The position numbers were made by a program, and so were the translations under genes. Of a DNA stretch of 21,207 nucleotides, positions 1-6,823 are shown in pieces. The stretch's first letter is position 1; each line of letters starts with the position of its first letter. Below the pieces are notes generated by a model. It did no database searches. It was not told the DNA's origin and saw only the letters and a program-made list of their open reading frames with translations. Where the stretch lies: positions 1 to 21,207 of the forward strand of contig SKKI01000333.1 in NCBI GenBank assembly GCA_007121565.1, read 5' to 3'. Source of the DNA: Phycisphaerae bacterium (GTDB taxonomy: Bacteria > Planctomycetota > Phycisphaerae > Sedimentisphaerales > Anaerohalosphaeraceae).

Positions 1-89
1 CCGCTGGAGGCCATCGCTCCCAGGTCACGCGGCACGCGGTCAACAGGTTTAAAATTTAACGCCTTCAGCACACGGTCTCGTGAATTCAT
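1..89 (-). CDS. Uroporphyrinogen decarboxylase-like (URO-D family) protein, N-terminal fragment
   Basis: Only the first 29 codons are in the window; the gene runs off the left edge. The start is an ATG read leftwards from position 89, preceded by AGGA with a 6-base spacer. The fragment begins MNSRDRVLKALNF and continues with PVDRVPRDLG. From memory, this is the typical opening of the URO-D/methyltransferase-like family that is abundant in Planctomycetes and Lentisphaerae: an 'SRERVLxAL' helix followed by 'DRVP'. Members include true HemE, but also many corrinoid methyltransferase-like proteins. Those atypical members more often start this way, so I do not call hemE. The gene is divergent from lon, with about 310 bases between the two starts. 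Because only 29 residues are visible, the family call rests on one motif. Confidence 0.6.
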   Translation of the reverse strand, partial: MNSRDRVLKALNFKPVDRVPRDLGAMASS

Positions 90-403
90 AAATTGTCCTG
101 CTTCATGTTGATCGAATTGAGGTTGTTCTGATGCGCTGGACAGAAACACCATTAAGTTAAGTTGAACTGTTATGCTGGGGTTAGTTTTTCAGGCCCTGGG
201 CGAGGCTACCCGCAGGGCGACCGAGGCCAGAGCCAAGATGACGGCGGACCGCCCGCCATCTGTTTTGATCATAGCACCATCTTTTGTTCTGGCAAGCGTT
301 ATTAAGGCCGAAGGCCACTGTTGATTGTCGATTGCAGACAATTATTTCCTTTTCAGGCCGAGTTGTTTGGGATAAGATGATTGGACTGGTGGGAAACACA
401 GTA
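90..403. other. Intergenic region between divergent URO-D-like gene and lon
   Basis: About 310 bases without a supportable gene. It should carry the promoters of both flanking genes, but I see no clear -35/-10 pair and no CIRCE-type heat-shock element. A 6-bp inverted repeat (ATTGTC at 324-329, GACAAT at 337-342, 7-base spacer) lies 62 bases before the chosen lon start and could be an operator. In-frame ATGs for lon also occur at 284 and 377 within this stretch. Confidence 0.5.
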
Positions 404-2890
404 ATGGGTAAACTATACACTTTTATTTCCGAGCAGCAAGACAAACGAATGCGATTGATTGAACTTATTGAGTTGGACTCAGATGCCGAGGCGCCGCTTC
501 CTGAAAGTCCGGGGCCGGAGGCGGAGCTGGGACTTCCGGAACAGATCGGGATTCTGCCCATCCGCAGCACGGTTGCGTTTCCGGGCACGGTGATGCCGCT
601 GGCGATTGGCCGGCAGCGCAGTAAGCGCCTGGTCGAGGACGTTGAGCCGCAGGAGACCGTCTTTGGGTTGATTGCGCAGAAGAATCCGGACGTTGACGAT
701 CCGACGGCGCGTGATTTGTACAGGGTCGGAACGGCAGCCTCGGTGCTGAAGGTCATCAAGATGCCGCAGGGCTCTGTCAATATTATCGTACACGGCATTG
801 CGCGGTTCCGGGTTGTGGAATATGTCGCGACCGAGCCGTACCTCAAGGCGCGCATCAAGATGCTTCAGACCCGGACACGCCGTTCCAAACGACTCGATGC
901 GCTGGTAATGAGCGTGCGGACCACGGCCGGACGTGTGGTTGCGCTGAGCCCCAATATCCCCGAAGAGGCTGCGATGCTGCTGGAAAACATTCAGGAGCCC
1001 TCGGCACTGGCGGATTTTCTGGCCGCGACACTGAATATCACGGTCGAGGAAAAGCAGGCCCTCCTCGAAGAACTTAATACCTATAAACGGCTGGAGAAGG
1101 TTTCGGTCGCCCTGGCCAATCAGCTTGAAGTGCTTGAGATGAGTCATAAGATTCAGGGGCAGGTGCGCGAGTCGATTGACAAGAGCCAGCGGGAGTATTT
1201 TCTGCAGGAAGAACTCAAGGCCATTCAGGCTGAGCTGGGTCAGGACGACCGCCGTACCGAGGAGCTTAAGGAACTGCAGGCCAAGATCAAAGCGGCCAGG
1301 ATGCCCAAGGCCGTTGAGGTCGAGGCTGTGCGCGAGCTGGATCGTCTGAGCAAAATTCCGCCGGTTTCGCCGGATTACAGCGTGATTCGGACATACCTGG
1401 ACTGGGTGTGTGAATTGCCGTGGGCCAAACGCACCAAGGATTTGATCGATATCGCTCGGGCGCGGCGGGTTCTGAATCGTGATCACTATGGACTGGATAA
1501 GGTCAAGCGGCGGGTTCTGGAGTTTCTGGCGGTGCGCCAGCTCAATCCGCACGGAAAAAGCCCGATTCTGTGTTTTATCGGACCGCCGGGTGTGGGCAAG
1601 ACCAGCCTGGGCCAGTCGATTGCCCGGGCGATGGGGCGGAAATTTGTACGGATTTCGCTGGGCGGCATTCGGGATGAGGCTGACATTCGCGGCCATCGCC
1701 GCACGTACATCGGGGCGCTGCCGGGGCGTATTATGCAGGAGCTTCGTAAGTGCGGCTCCGGCAATCCGGTCTTTATGCTCGACGAGCTGGATAAGATCGG
1801 GCAGGATTTTCGGGGCGATCCGGCCTCGGCGCTGCTGGAGGTGCTGGATCCGGAACAGAACGACAGCTTTACCGATCATTATCTTGAGCAGCCGTTTGAT
1901 CTGTCGAATGTGATGTTTATCGGGACGGCCAACTACACCGAGCCCATCCCGCCGGCACTGAAGGATCGGATGGAAGTGCTGCATTTGCCCGGCTATACGC
2001 AGACGGAAAAACTGAAAATCGCACAAAAGTATTTGATCGGGCGCCAGCTCAGGGAAAACGGGCTTAAAAAGACGCAACTGACGATTCGGGACGATGCGCT
2101 GGCTGAGGTTATCCAGCGGTACACCAGCGAAGCGGGCGTGCGCGAACTGGAGCGGACAATCGGGGCGATTTGCCGGTACGCGGCGACGCAGATTGCCGAG
2201 AAGAAGCGGCAACGGATGACGGTTGGAGCCAAAGACCTTGCGGCAATTCTCGGACCTCGGAAATACGAATCGGAGCTGGCGCAGCGCACGGCAGTGCCCG
2301 GCGTGGCGACGGGGCTGGCCTATACGCCGGTGGGCGGTGAGATTATGTTTGTCGAGTCGGCGATGATGCCCGGCAAGGGACAGTTTATGCTGACCGGGCA
2401 GATTGGCGAGGTGATGAAGGAAAGCGCGCAGGCGGCCTTTTCAACTGTCAAAGCCGATGCGGCGGTGCTGCAGATCGAGCCGAAGGTGTTTGCCGGCCAC
2501 GACTTTCATGTGCATGTGCCTGCCGGGGCAGTGCCGAAAGACGGACCCAGTGCCGGTATCGCGATCTTCACCTCGCTGGTGTCGCTGCTGACCGATCGCC
2601 CGGCTCGGCCGGATGTGGCAATGACCGGGGAAATGACACTCAAGGGGCTGGTGCTGCCGATTGGTGGCCTGAAGGAAAAGATTCTGGCCGCCAAACAGGC
2701 CGGCATAAAGACCGTCATTTTGCCCAAACGTAATGAAAAGGACCTGGTCGAGGTGCCGGGCGAGGCGAGAAGAGGCTTGGAATTTGTGTTTGTATCCAGA
2801 GCAGAGCAGACCTTGGATGTCGTGTTCCGGCCGAAAGTAAAGAATAAGACCCGGGCAGCACCAAAAAGAAGACCCAAAAACACCAAATAA
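404..2890 (+). CDS. lon: ATP-dependent protease Lon (LonA type)
   Basis: Cytoplasmic AAA+ serine protease that degrades misfolded and regulatory proteins. With this start it has 828 residues, near the usual 780-820. In order: the N-terminal LAN substrate-binding domain (opens near GILPIRSTVAFPGTVMPL), a helical linker, the AAA+ module with Walker A GPPGVGKT at residues 393-400 and Walker B FMLDELDKI, then the protease domain. The catalytic dyad is Ser716 (DGPSAGI) and Lys759 (GGLKEK); the 43-residue spacing equals that of E. coli Lon S679/K722. The tail beyond the protease domain is strongly basic (KVKNKTRAAPKRRPKNTK), which is not typical of E. coli Lon. Start choice: ATG 404 has GGGA nine bases upstream. 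ATG 449 (MRLIELIEL) is a real alternative; ATGs at 284 and 377 would add residues with no family resemblance. Single gene, followed by a terminator shared with the convergent fasciclin gene. Confidence 0.97.
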   Translation: MGKLYTFISEQQDKRMRLIELIELDSDAEAPLPESPGPEAELGLPEQIGILPIRSTVAFPGTVMPLAIGRQRSKRLVEDVEPQETVFGLIAQKNPDVDDPTARDLYRVGTAASVLKVIKMPQGSVNIIVHGIARFRVVEYVATEPYLKARIKMLQTRTRRSKRLDALVMSVRTTAGRVVALSPNIPEEAAMLLENIQEPSALADFLAATLNITVEEKQALLEELNTYKRLEKVSVALANQLEVLEMSHKIQGQVRESIDKSQREYFLQEELKAIQAELGQDDRRTEELKELQAKIKAARMPKAVEVEAVRELDRLSKIPPVSPDYSVIRTYLDWVCELPWAKRTKDLIDIARARRVLNRDHYGLDKVKRRVLEFLAVRQLNPHGKSPILCFIGPPGVGKTSLGQSIARAMGRKFVRISLGGIRDEADIRGHRRTYIGALPGRIMQELRKCGSGNPVFMLDELDKIGQDFRGDPASALLEVLDPEQNDSFTDHYLEQPFDLSNVMFIGTANYTEPIPPALKDRMEVLHLPGYTQTEKLKIAQKYLIGRQLRENGLKKTQLTIRDDALAEVIQRYTSEAGVRELERTIGAICRYAATQIAEKKRQRMTVGAKDLAAILGPRKYESELAQRTAVPGVATGLAYTPVGGEIMFVESAMMPGKGQFMLTGQIGEVMKESAQAAFSTVKADAAVLQIEPKVFAGHDFHVHVPAGAVPKDGPSAGIAIFTSLVSLLTDRPARPDVAMTGEMTLKGLVLPIGGLKEKILAAKQAGIKTVILPKRNEKDLVEVPGEARRGLEFVFVSRAEQTLDVVFRPKVKNKTRAAPKRRPKNTK

Positions 2891-3017
2891 GGGGCGATCA
2901 AGGTCGCTTGGCAGCGTTGCCTTATCCTGCCCTATGGCAAAGGCTTTAGAGCCTGCCCTGCTGGAGTCTTAAAGCGTTAAATCCAAAATACTTATAGTTT
3001 TCACAGAGCATTCAAAA

Positions 3018-3049
3018 AATAAGGCGGGTCATCTTCGACCCGCCTTATT
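3018..3049. terminator. Bidirectional intrinsic terminator between lon and the fasciclin gene
   Basis: Perfect 13-bp stem: AATAAGGCGGGTC (3018-3030), loop ATCTTC, GACCCGCCTTATT (3037-3049). On the minus strand the stem runs into a TTTTTT tract, so it fits best as the terminator of the fasciclin gene, whose stop is 20 bases upstream. On the plus strand it lies about 130 bases after the lon stop, with a poorer T tract, and probably also ends lon transcripts. Confidence 0.9.
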
Positions 3050-3069
3050 CAAATAATCATCAATTGTTT

Positions 3070-3609
3070 CTAAGGTGCATAGGGCAAAACAACCCGATCA
3101 ATCACATGAATCACTCCATTGGCAGCTTCCACGTCGACAACGATGATCTCAGCTTCACGGCCAAGGTTGTCTGTCAGCACACCCTCTTCTTGCAATAGGA
3201 AACCGCCTTTGAGCACTCGGATACGACTGGCGTCCAGCACATCCTCGGACATCCTGCGTCCCCGTGCGACATGGTAGAGCAAGATGTCGGTCAATGCTTC
3301 CTGGTCGAGATCACCAATAGTCTCTTCGTCGAAACCCAAGTCAGCAAAAGCATCATCGGTGGGTGCAAACACGGTGAACTGGCCGTTGCCTCCCAAAGTA
3401 TCCAGAACCAACGGATCTGCAGCGACAAGAGCGGCAATCAAGGTATTGAAGATATCCAATTCTTCGTTGACCTCTATGGCCACATCTACAATCGTAGGGC
3501 CAGGAGGTGCCGGCGGCGGTGATGGGCGATTGTTCGGCCTTCTGGCTGCGGCCAATCCCACCAGGGAACAAATTAACACGGCTGTCAATAAAAGTTTCTT
3601 CCTAGACAT
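3070..3609 (-). CDS. Secreted fasciclin (FAS1) domain protein
   Basis: 179 residues. Residues 1-22 form a Sec signal peptide (basic MSRKK, then a hydrophobic run ending in GLAAA). A short proline-rich linker (about 24-38) follows, then one FAS1 domain filling the rest. FAS1 hallmarks are visible: the H1 motif FTVFAPTDDAF (78-88), the Tyr-His pair in LLYHV (112-113) and the H2 motif GVIHVIDRVVLP (165-176). FAS1 domains act in extracellular adhesion or matrix binding; the ligand cannot be read from sequence. Start supported by AAGGGG seven bases upstream of the ATG. It appears monocistronic, with a perfect TATAAT box upstream and a strong terminator downstream. Confidence 0.93.
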   Translation of the reverse strand: MSRKKLLLTAVLICSLVGLAAARRPNNRPSPPPAPPGPTIVDVAIEVNEELDIFNTLIAALVAADPLVLDTLGGNGQFTVFAPTDDAFADLGFDEETIGDLDQEALTDILLYHVARGRRMSEDVLDASRIRVLKGGFLLQEEGVLTDNLGREAEIIVVDVEAANGVIHVIDRVVLPYAP

Positions 3610-4015
3610 TTTCTACCCCTTTCGGTAAAAATAAAAGAAATATTTTTCGGCCCTCAAAGGCCACGTCCGATATTATACCTGATGAATTTCTAATATAATG
3701 GAAAATATTATATTTTTTATTTTATTGGCAGTAAAAATCCCATTCGAGTCACATAAACTTAATCTCATAAGAGGTTTATAAATACCCCAGAAGACAGAAA
3801 AATTATCGTGCCACAAATTTTTTTAGGGTGTCGGAAGTTTTTTGTTGATGCATTTGAGTGATCCACTGCGGGGTTGGAACGTTGCAGGGTAACGGACACA
3901 AAGCGCACAGAAAACCCACAAAGCAGGCGATCCATGCGTAAATCGCCTCTCTATTTAAATCTGTCGGCCTGTTTTGGACCGATAGATCATCCGATGTCAA
4001 CGAACACTGGATAAA
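3610..4015. other. AT-rich intergenic region upstream of the fasciclin gene
   Basis: About 400 bases. It holds the probable fasciclin promoter (-10 at 3672-3677) and an all-AT inverted repeat of 8 bp (AATATAAT 3692-3699, ATTATATT 3707-3714), followed on the plus strand by a T-rich run. A 7-bp stem with one G-U pair (3961-3967 with 3979-3985) lies about 30 bases after the stop of the cysteine-rich gene and might be its transcript end, though no T tract follows. A 65-codon minus-strand reading frame at 3803-4000 has no ribosome binding site and I do not count it as a gene. Confidence 0.5.
3672..3677 (-). promoter_or_regulatory. Probable -10 box for the fasciclin gene
   Basis: Read on the minus strand this is a perfect TATAAT, predicting a transcript start near 3665 and a 5' leader of about 55 bases. 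No good -35 match lies at 16-18 bases, so it may need an activator or be weak. Confidence 0.4.
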
Positions 4016-4219
4016 TCATAACCCTCTCGGATCACAGAGACTCTCGGCGTTATGGGCGGTGCGGCCGCAGATATAACACTCAAAGCGAGGGTCCTCGACA
4101 AGGCCCTGATAGTCTTCGGGGTTGTCTTCGTGATAGCCGTAAGAGACAAAATAGCACAGATGCTGGGTGTGCTCGTCGCTCTTGCAGTTTGAATTGTCTT
4201 TGGGATGCTCTGTACTCAT
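4016..4219 (-). CDS. Small cysteine-rich protein with a CxxC motif (unknown function)
   Basis: 67 residues. I do not recognise a named family. The C-terminal half has a zinc-knuckle-like pattern: Cys48-x2-Cys51, then His56 and Cys62 (CYICGRTAHNAESLC). Cys12 and Cys22 lie nearer the N-terminus. The middle is acidic (HEDNPEDYQGLVEDPRF). There is no signal peptide or membrane segment, so it is probably cytoplasmic and may bind zinc or another metal (inference). The start is ATG 4219, with AAGGA eight bases upstream; a longer in-frame start at 4282 would overlap the end of the preceding gene. It follows the SOUL gene by 49 bases on the same strand and is probably co-transcribed with it. Confidence 0.75.
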   Translation of the reverse strand: MSTEHPKDNSNCKSDEHTQHLCYFVSYGYHEDNPEDYQGLVEDPRFECYICGRTAHNAESLCDPRGL

Positions 4220-4268
4220 GGCTGATTCCTTTACACTTGAGATGATTGATGTCCGTAGCGCGTTTGGG

Positions 4269-4898
4269 TCAATGCTCTGCACTTACAGGGATGATGACCT
4301 CGTTGCGTCTTAAAAACCATAACTGAAACGGGGAATTGTACCGCGCAAAGACAGGCTCCCCGGTCGGAGCCAGTCCCTTTGAGGCGATAAACGTCTTCAA
4401 AAGAGCTTTCTTTTGCTCATAGCGACTCTGGCTCCATGTGCCGGAATAACGAATTGCCGCCGCCGTATGGGCAGGAATTTCCTTGAGCACCACCCTTTCA
4501 TCCAGAGGCTCAGGGGCGGTTTCAAGCGTGTATTGTGACGGCAGCAGGAAACTGACGGCATAACGCCCGGCGGCCTGGTGCATACTGACCGGGGCCGTCA
4601 TCGGAATCTTTTCGGATGTTTCGGCCTGACTGACCGGCGCGGTCATCGGGATATCTTGCTGTGTCCTGTTTTCCCCGGAAATATACTTGAACAATCGCCC
4701 GAACGCGACATTTCCCGCCTCCTTGAAGTCCGCCTCAACAAGCGTCTCAGCGATAACCTGGGACTCATAAAGGCGGATTTCAAAGCCATTCTGTTTTTCC
4801 TGAACCGTATATTGAGGTTTTTCAATGCCCACTACACCACACGAACATATAAACAGGCAGACCCCTAAAGCGACCAATAAGGTCATTATTTTTTGCAT
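4269..4898 (-). CDS. SOUL-family haem-binding lipoprotein
   Basis: 209 residues. The N-terminus is a lipoprotein signal (hydrophobic run, then FICSC), with Cys20 the likely lipidated residue, so the protein would be anchored in a membrane outside the cytoplasm. The rest matches the SOUL/HBP fold: 'YTVQEKQNGFEIRLYES' opening, two copies of the IPMTAPVS signature (in the segment RTQQDIPMTAPVS and again after SEKIPMTAPVS), and the C-terminal 'RYNSPFQLWFLRRNEV' segment. SOUL proteins bind tetrapyrroles or are structural relatives of binders; bacterial roles are poorly known. Start supported by AAGGGA upstream. First gene of a likely two-gene unit with the cysteine-rich protein, under a sigma70-like promoter. 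Confidence 0.92.
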   Translation of the reverse strand: MQKIMTLLVALGVCLFICSCGVVGIEKPQYTVQEKQNGFEIRLYESQVIAETLVEADFKEAGNVAFGRLFKYISGENRTQQDIPMTAPVSQAETSEKIPMTAPVSMHQAAGRYAVSFLLPSQYTLETAPEPLDERVVLKEIPAHTAAAIRYSGTWSQSRYEQKKALLKTFIASKGLAPTGEPVFARYNSPFQLWFLRRNEVIIPVSAEH

Positions 4899-4912
4899 CG
4901 TTATCCCTTTCT

Positions 4913-4925
4913 CCCGAATATCGGG
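4913..4925. promoter_or_regulatory. Palindrome at the predicted transcript start of the SOUL gene (possible operator)
   Basis: CCCGA-ATA-TCGGG, a perfect 5-bp inverted repeat with a 3-base centre. It lies directly after the predicted transcript start (about 4927) and before the ribosome binding site of the SOUL gene, a usual position for a repressor operator. It could also form a small 5' hairpin in the mRNA. The binding factor is unknown. Confidence 0.4.
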
Positions 4926-4933
4926 TTAAAGGA

Positions 4934-4962
4934 ATTATACTCAAAAAAAAGCTGTGCGTAAA
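4934..4962 (-). promoter_or_regulatory. Sigma70-like promoter of the SOUL/cysteine-rich unit
   Basis: On the minus strand: -35 TTTACG (plus positions 4957-4962, four of six matches to consensus), 17-base spacer with a T8 run, and a perfect -10 TATAAT (4934-4939). The predicted start near 4927 leaves a leader of about 28 bases before the ATG at 4898. Confidence 0.6.
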
Positions 4963-5363
4963 ACAATTTCCGTAACGGCCCGCACCAAACAGGGGCAACC
5001 CCGCAGAATGGCGTGGGCGTGTGTCTTTGTCGTGCTGATGATAAAAACGGGCGTTTCAAGGTCATTGCTGGATTATAGAGAACAGGGTCAGGCTGTCATC
5101 CAGGGATATTATGCCCGTAATCTTGACGGGCCGATGTACGACGAACTGTTTGCGACCGATTCCTTGTCGATAGATATCCATCGGGACATGGACGGTAAAG
5201 GATAGACCTGATCGACATATAACGCGATGTCTTTAATTGGCTCTGTTTTCAGTGTTTTTCAACTTTTGACGGGGGCATCAAGTTTTTGACTACACAAAAC
5301 CCACCCCGCAAACAGAACGTAGACATCGAAGATCGAAAATAAAAAATCTGCCCCCCTTCCGCT
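4963..5363. other. Intergenic region, doubtful short ORF only
   Basis: About 400 bases between the SOUL promoter and the end of the aminotransferase gene. A plus-strand reading frame ends at 5205. Its possible starts are GTG 4954, which sits on the SOUL promoter, and ATG 5008 (65 codons, hydrophobic start MAWACVFVVLMIKTG). Neither has a ribosome binding site and the product resembles nothing I know, so it may be a gene remnant or chance. At 5259-5290 two similar half-palindromic elements (TCAACTTTTGAC and TCAAGTTTTTGAC) are spaced about 19 bases start to start. No clear terminator for the aminotransferase gene is visible. Confidence 0.4.
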
Positions 5364-6485
5364 CTATCCTATTGCCAATCGGCAGAGAATCTCAACGCCC
5401 TGCCGGATTTTGGCCTCGGAGGTGGTGTAGCACAGCCGAAAGTGGCTGTCGCGCTCGCTGAAGACATTGCCGGGAATAATCAGCACATTGTTGCTGATGG
5501 CCTCTTTGACAAAATCGGTCGCGCAGGCATACCGCTGCGGCGTCCGGGCAAACATATAAAACGCCCCGCCGGGCTTGTGCAAGGTAAAAGCGTCCTTGAG
5601 TCCGTCATACAGCAGGTCTCGCTTTTCCCGATACACCTGCACATAGTCGCTCATATCATGGTTCATTGCCGTCGGCAGCGCGTGCTGAAACGGCGTCGGC
5701 GCACAGACAAAGGTGTACTGCTGAATCATCAGCATCGCCTCCATCAGGGGCTTGAGCCGCTCGCTGCAGGCCGCATACCCCAGCCGCCAGCCGGTCATCC
5801 CGAAGCTCTTGCCAAACCCCTTGAGCACCATCGTTTTGTCGTAATACCGCCCCACGCACAGATGCTCACCCTCGTAGCAAAACATCTCGTAAATCTCATC
5901 GCTGAGCAAAATCAGATCGTGCTGTCGGGCAATCTCGGCCACCGCCTTGATTTCCTGCTCGCTGTAAATCTCACCGGTCGGATTGGACGGGGAGTTCAAA
6001 ACGATTATCTTGGTCTTGTCGGTCACCGCGGCGGCGATTTTCTCCACCGGCAGCTTGAAGTCCGGGTAGCTGTCCACAAATACACATGTCCCGCCCAGCA
6101 TCCGCACCAGGTGCTTGTACATCACAAAATACGGATCCGGCACGATCACCTCATCACCGGGATTGATCATCGCCATAAACGCCAGCAGCAGCCCCCCGCT
6201 GACACCGCTGGTCAGCATCACCTGCGGCCGGTCCCAGCCGGTATCAGCCTCAACACGCGGCCTGAGCTGCTCGAGCACACTGGCCTCACCCATCGTCTGG
6301 GAATAGCGATTCTGCCCGTTTCGAATGGCTTGTGCCGCGGCCTCTTTGACCGGCTGGGGCACATCGAAGTCCGGCTGGCCGATCGAGAGATTCACAGGGT
6401 CTTTGAGCGTCGCGCCCAGCGCAAAAACTTTGCGAATTCCGCTGGCGTCGACAAGCTGAGTTCTGTCTGCAAGATAGTGTTCCAT
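5364..6485 (-). CDS. Class I/II pyridoxal-phosphate aminotransferase (AspC-like)
   Basis: 373 residues, fold type I aminotransferase of the aspartate/aromatic aminotransferase family, cytoplasmic. Visible landmarks: IGQPDFDVP (35-43) near the N-terminus; Asn168 in SPSNPTG; Asp196 and Tyr199 in LLSDEIYE, which contact the cofactor; the Schiff-base Lys226 in GFGKSFGMTGWRLGY with Arg234 nearby; and a C-terminal FRLCYTTS segment whose Arg should bind the substrate carboxylate. The amino donor and acceptor cannot be told from sequence; aspartate, alanine or a branched/aromatic amino acid are all possible. It lies 139 bases downstream of the small basic protein gene on the same strand, so shared transcription is possible but not shown. 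The ribosome binding site is weak (GAAAG). Confidence 0.95.
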   Translation of the reverse strand: MEHYLADRTQLVDASGIRKVFALGATLKDPVNLSIGQPDFDVPQPVKEAAAQAIRNGQNRYSQTMGEASVLEQLRPRVEADTGWDRPQVMLTSGVSGGLLLAFMAMINPGDEVIVPDPYFVMYKHLVRMLGGTCVFVDSYPDFKLPVEKIAAAVTDKTKIIVLNSPSNPTGEIYSEQEIKAVAEIARQHDLILLSDEIYEMFCYEGEHLCVGRYYDKTMVLKGFGKSFGMTGWRLGYAACSERLKPLMEAMLMIQQYTFVCAPTPFQHALPTAMNHDMSDYVQVYREKRDLLYDGLKDAFTLHKPGGAFYMFARTPQRYACATDFVKEAISNNVLIIPGNVFSERDSHFRLCYTTSEAKIRQGVEILCRLAIG

Positions 6486-6624
6486 CGTTTGTCTTTCTGC
6501 ATCCCGTTTGACAATATATTACACAACCACCGCCTGAGCACCGCTGGGCGCAACAGAAAGCCGCCCGCAGGAGCTTTACCGACCCCACACGGCGCGGCAA
6601 CCTTAGCACCCGAACCAGCGGTAT

Positions 6625-6786
6625 TTACGTTATTTTGCGGTGGGCCACTTTCGGCAGACCGATGACCTTCTCGCCTTCTTTCCAGCGGTCTTCGGCCTTG
6701 AGCACCTTGATTCGCTCTTCCCGCGAGAGCACATTGCGATGGCGCATCAGCGCGCTTTTGACTTTTAACGAACGATCAACTGACAT
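6625..6786 (-). CDS. Small basic protein of the PVC-restricted family (TIGR04137-like)
   Basis: 53 residues, starting MSVDRSLKVKSALMRHRNVL and ending GLPKVAHRKIT, rich in Lys and Arg. The pattern 'SLK...L.RHRNVL.R.ERI..L...DRW.EG....GLPKV' matches, from memory, a short basic protein annotated in Chlamydiae, Verrucomicrobia and Planctomycetes. Its function is unknown; its size and charge suggest RNA or ribosome association, which is inference. The ribosome binding site is excellent (AGGAG, 8-base spacer), pointing to strong translation. It lies 37 bases downstream of the membrane protein gene and is probably co-transcribed with it. This gene is the best lineage marker in the window. Confidence 0.9.
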   Translation of the reverse strand: MSVDRSLKVKSALMRHRNVLSREERIKVLKAEDRWKEGEKVIGLPKVAHRKIT

Positions 6787-6823
6787 CTATACGTCTCCTG
6801 AACAATACTAAACTAATTATTGA

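Noticed and set aside
90..403. Search for a CIRCE or sigma32-type heat-shock site upstream of lon
   Set aside because: No TTAGCACTC-N9-GAGTGCTAA or matching sigma32 boxes are present; only a short 6-bp inverted repeat.
181..858. 225-codon minus-strand frame across the lon start
   Set aside because: Mostly antisense to lon; low-complexity Ser/Ile/Pro composition and no domain.
479..2212. 577-codon minus-strand frame opposite lon
   Set aside because: Same antisense codon-bias effect; composition is unlike a real protein and Lon covers the region.
3803..4000. 65-codon minus-strand frame after the cysteine-rich gene, with a hydrophobic stretch
   Set aside because: No ribosome binding site, no similarity to a known family, in an AT-rich non-coding stretch.
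4954..5205. 83-codon plus-strand frame starting with GTG
   Set aside because: The start overlaps the SOUL promoter, no ribosome binding site at it or at the internal ATG 5008; treated as doubtful and described only in the intergenic entry.
5442..6665. 407-codon plus-strand frame opposite the aminotransferase
   Set aside because: Antisense shadow with His/Leu/Arg-rich composition; no ribosome binding site or domain.
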